DNA from: Dehalococcoidales bacterium
GTDB taxonomy: Bacteria > Chloroflexota > Dehalococcoidia > Dehalococcoidales > RBG-16-60-22
Assembly (NCBI GenBank): GCA_030615475.1
Contig: JAUWZF010000026.1
Coordinates: forward strand, 1 to 9,444
Reading direction: 5' to 3'
Length of the DNA: 9,444 bases
The notes beneath the pieces were generated by a model. The model ran no database searches, was not told the origin of the DNA, and saw only the letters and a list, made by a program, of their open reading frames with translations. Position numbers and translations under genes: made by a program. Below, in pieces: positions 1-5,643 of the stretch (its first letter is position 1; the number at the start of each line of letters is the position of its first letter).

Positions 1-1115
1 TATTCGGCTATGGTCTCCTTCAGCGCTTTGGGGTCGGCGCCTATCCATCCGGCTATTTCATCCCAGGAACCGGCTATTTTTACCTTATCCTTCTCTGCGC
101 CTGCTTGCAGCGCTTTTTCTAGTCCGGATGCCCCGACGACGTGGCGGCCTAACTTGAACCCGTTTTTTTCACAGAAGTCCCTGATTCGGGTATCCAAAAG
201 AGTATAACAGGCCTGCTCCGGCTGCCTGAGTATGGCATTAACACTCTCAAAGACATGATAACCACTGGACTCATCGGTAAATCGTTTTCCATTTTTATTC
301 ACCCAGATAGTGGCGGGCTCTCTCTCCAGGGCCATCAGAGGCCAGGTATACAGGTCAAACCTGGGGCCTTCCTTTATTACCGTGGCAAAATCTTCTATGG
401 CGGCGCCTGCTTCGGCTGCCAGCAAAATCCCGTCTCCGGTGAGTGGTAATCCGCTCAAAGTCATGCCTTCGTAGCTGGAAGGAAAGTATTTCCGAAAAAG
501 CTCGCGATTCCCGCAAAAGCCGCCGGTGGCGATGATAACGCCACCGGTCTTGATTTCTATATTCTCGCCACCCTTAGCCGCCAGAACACCCGTGATATTC
601 CCCTTCTCCCCGCGCATTATCTTTTTCGCGCTGCTGTTCAGGAATAGCTGCACGCCCATGTCCCGGCATTCCCGGGACAGGACCTGTATCAGGCGGGCAC
701 CATGCCCTTTGGGGTTGTGCTGGACCGGCGCCGGCTGGTCGGGATAGAGGCGGATAAGGTCGAATTCCAGTCCTTTATCTTCCAGCCAGCGAATCGTGTC
801 CCCCGACTTGTTGATAAAAGTACGGAGAATCTTTGGGTCTATCTGTCTCCAGTGAGCCCATTCCATAGCCCTTTTAAAGAGGTAATCTCTATCGGCGCTG
901 ATTCCCTGGCGCTCTTGAACGGGGCTTCCGCAGGCAAAAAGGCCACCGGCCAATGCCGAAGTTCCGCCCGGTCTGTCCCTCTTCTCGAGGATTATGATAT
1001 CTTTACATCCTTTTTCGGCGGCAGTCAGAGCCGCCGACAGGCCGGCTCCGCCGCCACCGATAACCACCAGTTCGGCTGTAAAAGTCTTAGCCCTGGGTTT
1101 GTCTCCGGAAATCAT
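1..1115 (-). CDS. FAD-dependent oxidoreductase (FAD_binding_2, fumarate reductase / ketosteroid dehydrogenase-like), C-terminus outside window
   Basis: This open frame gives 371 residues from an ATG at 1115 and runs off the left edge without a stop. Residues 16-29 form the dinucleotide-binding turn (VVIGGGGAGLSAA), followed by ILEK and a GGTSALAGG segment, as in FAD_binding_2 flavoproteins. Further family signatures are IIATGGF, PLTGDGI and N273-KNGKRFTDE-282. In fumarate reductases a catalytic Arg follows this last motif in a TTRD context. Here it reads SSGYHVF, closer to ketosteroid-dehydrogenase-like members, so fumarate reduction is unlikely; this comparison is from memory. No signal peptide or haem motif is visible in the part seen, so a cytoplasmic dehydrogenase or reductase is inferred. 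It starts 16 nt after the upstream M24-type gene and has an AGAGGT ribosome site, so it is the last visible gene of the leftward operon. The C-terminal part of the FAD domain is not in view and the substrate is unknown. Confidence 0.9.
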   Translation of the reverse strand, partial: MISGDKPRAKTFTAELVVIGGGGAGLSAALTAAEKGCKDIIILEKRDRPGGTSALAGGLFACGSPVQERQGISADRDYLFKRAMEWAHWRQIDPKILRTFINKSGDTIRWLEDKGLEFDLIRLYPDQPAPVQHNPKGHGARLIQVLSRECRDMGVQLFLNSSAKKIMRGEKGNITGVLAAKGGENIEIKTGGVIIATGGFCGNRELFRKYFPSSYEGMTLSGLPLTGDGILLAAEAGAAIEDFATVIKEGPRFDLYTWPLMALEREPATIWVNKNGKRFTDESSGYHVFESVNAILRQPEQACYTLLDTRIRDFCEKNGFKLGRHVVGASGLEKALQAGAEKDKVKIAGSWDEIAGWIGADPKALKETIAE

Positions 1116-1131
1116 TAGATGATTACCTCTT

Positions 1132-2238
1132 TCAACTAACAGCCAGGTCGACTCTACTGAATCTTTCCGCTCCCGTATCCGTAATCAGGTAGGTGTAACC
1201 CATGCCGCAGGCATCGCCGCCAAGCCGGGTCATGATACTCGGGTGAACGGCCAGCGTCATCCCCTGCTTGAGTGTTATGGTGCTGGATTCGGTAATCGAC
1301 CAGAAATCGAGCGCATCCAGGCCGATGGCGTGGCCGGGACGCAGGGGCGAGATATAGCTTCCCTCTTTAACCGTATTTACCAGCACATGGTATAAATCGG
1401 AGACTTTAGTTCCCGGCTTCAGTACCTTTAACGCCGCTTTATCAGCTTTTTCCCAGACCGAAACCATTTTCTTTATTTCCGGCGGATATTTACCTATCGG
1501 CAGAGTCACTGGTAGCTGGGCATAATAACCCTCGTAAGCCGGTGTAATCTCCATAAACAACGTGTCGTTGTCTTTCAGCCTCTCTCCGGTAGGCCAGAAG
1601 GTCATGTTCATTCTTGAGCCTGCGGCGTCTATCAAATCGAACGAATATTCACAGCCCTTTTCGTAGATAGCTCTTTTAACCTGGCCATAAATTTCATAAT
1701 CGCTGAGTCCCGGGCGGACCAGGTTCTTGAGCATGGCGTAAACATCATCCGCGATGGCAGCGGCCGTGCGCATTTTTTCTATCTCTTCTTCACTTTTAAT
1801 CGAGCGTAAATCTTCGAATATCTTCATCGAATCTACGAGCTTATCCGGGAATTTTTCTTTGACGGCAAGATACATCGGCACCGGGATACAGCCCGTGCCG
1901 ACAATCCCCACCCAGTTCCCCGTGTAAAAACGGGACAGCTCCTGTACGACCTGCTCTGCGGGATTATCCGTTTCCCTCAAATCGAGCAACTCAAATGCCT
2001 CCACCGTTTTGCGGATTTTCGGTGAAGCCGACTGGCCAGGGCCCATCAAAAAGACAGGGGCACCTTCAAGGGAGAAAACGCAGCATCCCCCCCTCCCCGA
2101 ACCCGTAACGTACCGGATATTCCCGCGGTTGAAGTCGTCGGCAAGGCCGACAACAAGCAGGCAGTCCAGGCTGTCCCGCTTCATTTGCTTTCGAATCGCG
2201 GCATAACGCCGTTCGAATTCCCGCCGTGAAATGCTCAT
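1132..2238 (-). CDS. M24/creatinase-fold protein with degenerate metal site (Xaa-Pro peptidase-like)
   Basis: The 368-residue product has the two-domain M24 layout: a creatinase-type N-terminal domain (about 1-145), the linker signature RSIKSEEEIEKMR (145-157), and a pita-bread C-terminal domain. Aminopeptidase P members bind two metals with Asp, Asp, His, Glu, Glu. Aligned by eye, the first Asp is E230 (FMEIT), the second is Q241 (YYAQLPVT), His is kept as H303 (PGHAIGL), the first Glu is H332 (HPSIM, normally EPG), and the last Glu falls in a Gly/Met stretch near 345-347. The fold is therefore clear but classic dimetal peptidase activity is unlikely. Creatinase, a metal-free member, shows that the fold supports other C-N bond hydrolysis. 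The start follows the SDR stop by 18 nt with an AAGAAG-type ribosome site. Lying between an SDR and a flavoprotein gene, a role in small-molecule breakdown is the best inference; the substrate is unknown. Confidence 0.88.
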   Translation of the reverse strand: MSISRREFERRYAAIRKQMKRDSLDCLLVVGLADDFNRGNIRYVTGSGRGGCCVFSLEGAPVFLMGPGQSASPKIRKTVEAFELLDLRETDNPAEQVVQELSRFYTGNWVGIVGTGCIPVPMYLAVKEKFPDKLVDSMKIFEDLRSIKSEEEIEKMRTAAAIADDVYAMLKNLVRPGLSDYEIYGQVKRAIYEKGCEYSFDLIDAAGSRMNMTFWPTGERLKDNDTLFMEITPAYEGYYAQLPVTLPIGKYPPEIKKMVSVWEKADKAALKVLKPGTKVSDLYHVLVNTVKEGSYISPLRPGHAIGLDALDFWSITESSTITLKQGMTLAVHPSIMTRLGGDACGMGYTYLITDTGAERFSRVDLAVS

Positions 2239-2256
2239 TCTCGCTTCTTTCTGATG

Positions 2257-3015
2257 CTAGATGTGTCCGCCATCGACCAGGAAGGTCTGTCCCACAATCT
2301 GGTTGGCCAGGTCCGAGGCCAGATAGGCTACCATATTACCGACATCCTCGGGTGTGGTGGCCCTCTTCGTCGGTACCGTGGCTACGGCACGGTCTATTTC
2401 GCCCGGAGGAAAGTTGCCGGTAACCATAAAGTTGGTATCCCCGACTCCCGGGGCTACGGCGTTCACGTTTATGCCGGAAGATATTACTTCCTTGGATAAC
2501 CCTTTCGTGAAGGCGATAATAGCCCCTTTGGAGGCGCCGTAATGAACGCACCGGGGCATACCGCTGATACCGGCACCGGAGGCTATATTAATAATCTTGC
2601 CGCTTTTACGCTCGAGCATCTGGGGCAGGACAGCCTTGGAGCAATGGAATACCCCGTAGATATTGAGGTTAATAACCTTTTCCCAGTTCTCTTCCGGCGT
2701 CTCGACAAAAGGCGTCGGCGTGGTGGTCCGGCCGGCATTGTTTACCAGGATATCTATTTTACCGAATTTCTCCAAGGCTTTCTTCACCATGTCTCTTACC
2801 TCGGCCACTTTAGTCACGTCGGCTCTAACAGCCAGGGCTTTACGGCCTAAAGCCTCAACTTCAGCGGCTGTTTTTTGCACGCCATCGAGGTCTATGTCGT
2901 TGGCCACAATATCGCACCCGTATTTCGCCAGGGTCAGGGCTATGCCCCTGCCAAACCCTACCGGACTGCCGGCGCCGGTGACCAGCGCTACTTTATTTCC
3001 CAAATCCAGTTCCAT
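2257..3015 (-). CDS. Short-chain dehydrogenase/reductase (classical SDR, NAD-type)
   Basis: The 252-residue length is typical of classical SDRs. The cofactor loop is TGAGSPVGFGRGIA (13-26), a slightly expanded glycine motif seen in some SDR subfamilies. D40 at the end of strand beta-2 (IVAND) points to NAD rather than NADP. D66 (ADVT), NNAG (92-95), N118 and the catalytic S146, Y159 and K163 (YGASK) are all present, and the end (FLVDGGHI) is the usual C-terminal strand. It should be an active cytoplasmic alcohol or ketone oxidoreductase. The substrate cannot be assigned; many such proteins are annotated as 3-oxoacyl-ACP reductase-like, but the context here is catabolic. The start at 3015 has a good AAAGGAGAG ribosome site. 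The gene leads a tight set with the M24-type and FAD genes, and about 110 nt separate it from the small ORF upstream. Confidence 0.95.
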   Translation of the reverse strand: MELDLGNKVALVTGAGSPVGFGRGIALTLAKYGCDIVANDIDLDGVQKTAAEVEALGRKALAVRADVTKVAEVRDMVKKALEKFGKIDILVNNAGRTTTPTPFVETPEENWEKVINLNIYGVFHCSKAVLPQMLERKSGKIINIASGAGISGMPRCVHYGASKGAIIAFTKGLSKEVISSGINVNAVAPGVGDTNFMVTGNFPPGEIDRAVATVPTKRATTPEDVGNMVAYLASDLANQIVGQTFLVDGGHI

Positions 3016-3126
3016 CTTGTTCTCTCCTTTACTCGATAATATTCTGATTTCCGCTTTCGTATTTACTAGTCAATCATCAATTAAACACAATAGACCATCA
3101 ACATGCAATATGCAAACCAGATACGT

Positions 3127-3324
3127 CTAATCTGCATAATCAAGAGTACATGCAACCTTTATCGCCACGGGTCTATTTCTACGATAGTCTTGAGAGTAAA
3201 ATCCCCGCCCGCGACGAAGTAAATCATGCCTTCTCCGACGATCATCAAATTGATTTGCGAGGGAGTTTGTGTAAACCTTTTCATTATCGGCGACTGGCGG
3301 AGTGGAGGGGTTTACCGATCTCAT
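3127..3324 (-). CDS. Small ORF with good ribosome site and apparently interrupted reading frame
   Basis: I do not recognise this gene. The ATG at 3324 has a strong site (GGAGGAG, about 6 nt upstream). Read straight, it gives 65 residues ending at 3127, but after about residue 25 the product turns into an Arg-rich string (DDRRRRHDLLRRGRG) that looks like an out-of-frame translation. A +1 step near 3249 instead joins the start MRSVNPSTPP to LMIVGEGMIYFVAGGDF and then TLKTIVEIDPWR, stopping at 3159: a 54-residue product with an alternating hydrophobic, strand-like pattern. That second frame also has its own ATG at 3284 (41 residues) but no ribosome site there. Possibilities are a sequencing error, a decaying gene, a frameshift in expression, or chance. 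It lies between the bicupin and SDR genes on the same strand. An ATG at 3408 would extend the ORF but falls in the hairpin and has no ribosome site. Confidence 0.35.
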   Translation of the reverse strand: MRSVNPSTPPVADNEKVYTNSLANQFDDRRRRHDLLRRGRGFYSQDYRRNRPVAIKVACTLDYAD

Positions 3325-3381
3325 CTTTTCTCCTCCTTGCTTGTGGTATTTAATATTATCATACGAATAATGATATAAGAA

Positions 3382-3408
3382 ATGCGCCCGACTTATCATC
3401 GGACGCAT
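3382..3408 (-). terminator. Terminator-like hairpin after the bicupin genes
   Basis: On the minus strand ATGCGTCCGA and TCGGGCGCAT form a 10-bp stem (one G-T pair) around a 7-nt loop, followed by TTTCTTATAT. It lies about 45 nt after the stop of the second bicupin gene and before the ribosome site of the small ORF. This fits an intrinsic terminator or attenuator that would reduce read-through from the bicupins into the SDR/M24/FAD genes. The T tract is interrupted, so termination may be partial. Confidence 0.45.
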
Positions 3409-3453
3409 AAAATGGACTTAATAAGGGACACCATACCTGTCTTTTTGACTATC

Positions 3454-4314
3454 TCAACCAAGGAACGTAGTATCATGCTCGGTGTTGAGACAAATCGCGC
3501 TGAAACTATAAGGTTTTTCGACTTTCCTGGTTATCAGCGGGCAATGCACCAGTCCTTTCGGGGCAACGACCACGGTGGGGGTATCGAATACATGTATTTC
3601 CTGTTCCTCGCCCATCGCTATTTCGATTTCCGCCCCTAAATATTCCGGATTATCAGGGTCGAGACCGACAAAGAGCAGGCATTCGTCATTGGGATGCACG
3701 TGCGGGTCTTTTTCATGCCAGGCGCCGATTCCGGTGTGGAACGCCCAGGTGAAGTTCAGATTAAACCCCTCCATATCCTTACCGCTCCAAAAGCCGATGA
3801 AGTCGGCGTTTCCCCCCGATTTGCGATTTATATCACGCAATTCCAGTTTTTTCACCAGGTGCCGGTATTTTTCCCCATTTTGAGACGGGTTGTTTTCTAC
3901 TGTTAGCTGTTCGGTCTTGTGTTCGCCACTGAGAGAGACCGCCAGAAAGCCGAAAGGTTTATCGACCCTCCTGGATACCAGGGGACAGTGCGGGACTCCC
4001 GGGGGAAGAACGACGACGGTGGGGGAGTCGATGACGTGTTTTTCCCCTTCCTCCCCCATCGATAATTCGATTTCTGCCGGGAAAGAATTCCAATTGTTGT
4101 AGTCGAGACCCGTAAAGACCAGGCATTCGCCGTAAGGATGCACGTGACAGACACCTCCGTCGCCGCCCCAGGCGCCCACCTGCCTGCGGTATCCCCACGC
4201 AAAACTCACGTTCAGCCCCTCCAGGTCCGCCCCCATCGGCATCGTCATATATTCGCTATTGCTTGCTTCATATTTCAGTTTTTTCACCAGGTGCCCGTAT
4301 TTTGTTTTCGCCAT
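3454..4314 (-). CDS. Tandem bicupin protein with two intact metal-site motifs
   Basis: The 286-residue product is an internal duplication: residues 6-128 and 150-276 repeat the same unit, each opening with KY-x-HLVKKL. Each half carries cupin-like ligand sets: H57, H59, E63 (HVHPYGE) with H109 (PPGVPHCP), and H205, H207, E211 (HVHPNDE) with H257 (PKGLVHCP). This matches the HxH...E...H pattern that binds Fe, Mn, Ni or Zn in cupins. Both halves also share an AEIE-x(2)-MGEE segment before the second motif. No signal peptide or membrane segment is seen, so it should be cytoplasmic. Function is unknown: bicupins include dioxygenases, isomerases, decarboxylases and binding proteins. It follows the paralog 4345-5250 by 30 nt with an AAAGGAG ribosome site, and both proteins begin MAKTKYGH. 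The cupin call rests on motifs read by eye. Confidence 0.82.
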   Translation of the reverse strand: MAKTKYGHLVKKLKYEASNSEYMTMPMGADLEGLNVSFAWGYRRQVGAWGGDGGVCHVHPYGECLVFTGLDYNNWNSFPAEIELSMGEEGEKHVIDSPTVVVLPPGVPHCPLVSRRVDKPFGFLAVSLSGEHKTEQLTVENNPSQNGEKYRHLVKKLELRDINRKSGGNADFIGFWSGKDMEGFNLNFTWAFHTGIGAWHEKDPHVHPNDECLLFVGLDPDNPEYLGAEIEIAMGEEQEIHVFDTPTVVVAPKGLVHCPLITRKVEKPYSFSAICLNTEHDTTFLG

Positions 4315-4344
4315 TCTCTTTATTCTCCTTTGTTGATTTGTCCC

Positions 4345-5250
4345 CTAAGGCAGATACCCGCTTTTACCTCTTCCCCCGTGACCCCAGGGACGAACGACTG
4401 CGAATATCCAGGGTTTATCCTGCTTGTTAACGATTACGGGACAATGCGCGTGTCCTTTGGGCTGTATGGCTACTCCCGGCTTAGTGATAATGTGCTTCTC
4501 CATCTCCTTGCCCATATACACCTCAACCTCTGCCCCTAAATCACTTAAGTCATCACAGTCGGCCCCCATGAAAAGCAGGAACTCGGTATAGGGATGGACG
4601 TGCGGCTTATCGGGGACCGGGCCGAACCTGTAAGGCGCTTTGTTCATGCTCTCATACGACATGTGAAACTCGAAATCCTTACCGTGAATATCGGTTATAG
4701 CTCCATCGTGAGTATCCGGATTAAGCGGGCCGTAATGCCAGGGGCCGTTTCGCGTAAAAGCCAGGTGCTGGACATTTTCCCGGTATTTCGAGCGCATGAA
4801 ATCGGCCTGCTGAACCGGCCTGTCGTCGAGAGTTATCGACTTCGCCTTCGTTTTCGCGGCTACTGAAACCGTCATATAGATAAACCGGTCATCCATTCTC
4901 GTAATGTCCGCCGGTAAATGTGGTGAACCCTTGGGAAGAGCGACTGCCGTTGCCGTGGTAATCATGTGCTTTTCTTTTTCCTCGCCCAGACATAGCTCGA
5001 CTTCCGCTCCCAGATAACCCATATCATACGTGTCGGTCCCCATCCATATCATCACTTTATCGTAATCATGCGCCACGGCATCGTATGGTGCTTTGCCCAT
5101 CTTGCCTGCTGCGTAGAAGGTCCCGTATTCGATGCAAACATCATACCCGAGGAAGTCGCCAGCCATTTTGGTGCCCTGCCTGAAGTCGCCGGGCCCGTAG
5201 TCTTTGAAGGAGAAATTTTTCATAAAGTGCCCGTATTTTGTCTTTGCCAT
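4345..5250 (-). CDS. Bicupin paralog with degenerate N-terminal metal site
   Basis: The 301-residue paralog of the neighbouring bicupin shares the start MAKTKYGH and the same two-unit plan (about 6-130 and 155-287). The C-terminal unit has a full cupin ligand set: H217, H219, E223 (HVHPYTE) and H269 (HAHCP). In the N-terminal unit the matching positions are V59, H61 and K65 (VAHDYDK), with H111 (GSPHLP) kept, so two of four ligands are lost. One half probably binds metal and the other may be structural or regulatory. The linker and the C-terminal unit's N-terminal part (150-205) are longer than in the paralog. It is the first gene of the leftward set, with an AAAGGAGAG ribosome site and a good promoter about 35 nt upstream. 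Substrate and reaction are unknown. Confidence 0.82.
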   Translation of the reverse strand: MAKTKYGHFMKNFSFKDYGPGDFRQGTKMAGDFLGYDVCIEYGTFYAAGKMGKAPYDAVAHDYDKVMIWMGTDTYDMGYLGAEVELCLGEEKEKHMITTATAVALPKGSPHLPADITRMDDRFIYMTVSVAAKTKAKSITLDDRPVQQADFMRSKYRENVQHLAFTRNGPWHYGPLNPDTHDGAITDIHGKDFEFHMSYESMNKAPYRFGPVPDKPHVHPYTEFLLFMGADCDDLSDLGAEVEVYMGKEMEKHIITKPGVAIQPKGHAHCPVIVNKQDKPWIFAVVRPWGHGGRGKSGYLP

Positions 5251-5283
5251 TTTTAGTGCTCTCCTTTTATCTGTTTAGAAAGA

Positions 5284-5312
5284 AGTATAGCGTTTCATTC
5301 AGCTATCTGCAA
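5284..5312 (-). promoter_or_regulatory. Sigma70-type promoter for the bicupin operon
   Basis: On the minus strand, TTGCAG (5312-5307) and TATACT (5289-5284) are separated by exactly 17 nt. The -10 matches the consensus at 5 of 6 positions and the -35 at 3 of 6. Transcription would begin near 5277, giving a short leader with the AAAGGAGAG ribosome site of the bicupin gene starting at 5250. Confidence 0.55.
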
Positions 5313-5554
5313 CGCCCATTACTCCCGGTACCGCGACTTTTTCCCTCCCCCGATGGAATATGCTGTCACAGGATTAGTATTTATTTTAGTCTATTCGTTG
5401 CCTCAACTGTATTTAATCAAATCTCCGGCGAGTGGGTCGATGTCTGTTGAAGCGCATGGTAATTATCACATAGCTTACCGTCTGTCTAATGAAGAGAGCG
5501 AATTATATAATAGTTCGGCCGCATTGAATTGTGATATTATAAAATATACCAATA

Positions 5555-5581
5555 TTGAAAAAAGATAGGCGACAATATAAA
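5555..5581 (+). promoter_or_regulatory. Candidate promoter for sepS-pscS-coaB
   Basis: TTGAAA (5555-5560) and TATAAA (5576-5581) each match the bacterial consensus at 5 of 6 positions, but the spacer is only 15 nt, shorter than ideal. A transcript starting near 5588 would have a leader of about 55 nt that includes the 5614-5636 inverted repeats. Confidence 0.35.
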
Positions 5582-5613
5582 CTGGTTGATGTAAGCAGTC
5601 ATTACCTCTAAAT

Positions 5614-5636
5614 TTCTTGCAAGAACAGGAGTTCTT
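5614..5636 (+). promoter_or_regulatory. Hairpin holding the sepS Shine-Dalgarno core in its loop
   Basis: AAGAAC (5621-5626) and GTTCTT (5631-5636) are perfect inverted repeats around a 4-nt loop AGGA, which is the core of the AGGAG ribosome site for the ATG at 5644. The same AAGAA arm also belongs to the perfect palindrome TTCTTGCAAGAA (5614-5625), so two mutually exclusive foldings are possible. One buries the ribosome site in a short hairpin and the other frees it. The spacing from AGGAG to the ATG is 12 nt, slightly long. Confidence 0.4.
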
Positions 5637-5643
5637 ATTTGTT

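Larger units (their letters stand above)
5251..5643. other. Divergent intergenic region between bicupin and sepS genes
   Basis: About 390 nt without a convincing gene. The left part (5284-5312) holds the cupin promoter; the stretch from about 5370 to 5590 is AT-rich and holds rightward promoter candidates; the last 30 nt hold the sepS ribosome site and overlapping inverted repeats. An open frame at 5353-5568 (71 codons) has no ribosome site and overlaps the promoter candidates, so it is not called. A second rightward -10-like element, TATAAT at 5506-5511, lacks a good -35. No tRNA could be folded here by eye. Confidence 0.6.

Noticed and set aside
702..1118. Plus-strand open frame of 138 codons.
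   Set aside because: It is the complement of the FAD-binding N-terminal domain, whose motifs are unmistakable on the minus strand.
3150..3353. Plus-strand open frame of 67 codons opposite the small ORF.
   Set aside because: No ribosome site, and it conflicts with the minus-strand ORF that has a strong GGAGGAG site; the evidence for either product is limited but the minus strand is better.
5327..5336. CGGTACCGCG resembles the T-box consensus TGGNACCGCG, which would be attractive upstream of a tRNA-dependent cysteine operon.
   Set aside because: The essential UGG is CGG, the AGGG lead-in is missing, no stem I or terminator was found, and sepS is about 300 nt away. Probably chance around a GGTACC palindrome.
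5353..5568. Open frame of 71 codons with a hydrophobic start on the plus strand in the divergent region.
   Set aside because: No ribosome site, overlaps AT-rich promoter candidates, and the sequence resembles no family I know.
5617..5643. Upstream TTG start giving a 512-residue SepRS.
   Set aside because: The AGGAG site would lie inside the coding sequence, and the ATG at 5644 fits that site; the extra nine residues show no SepRS similarity.
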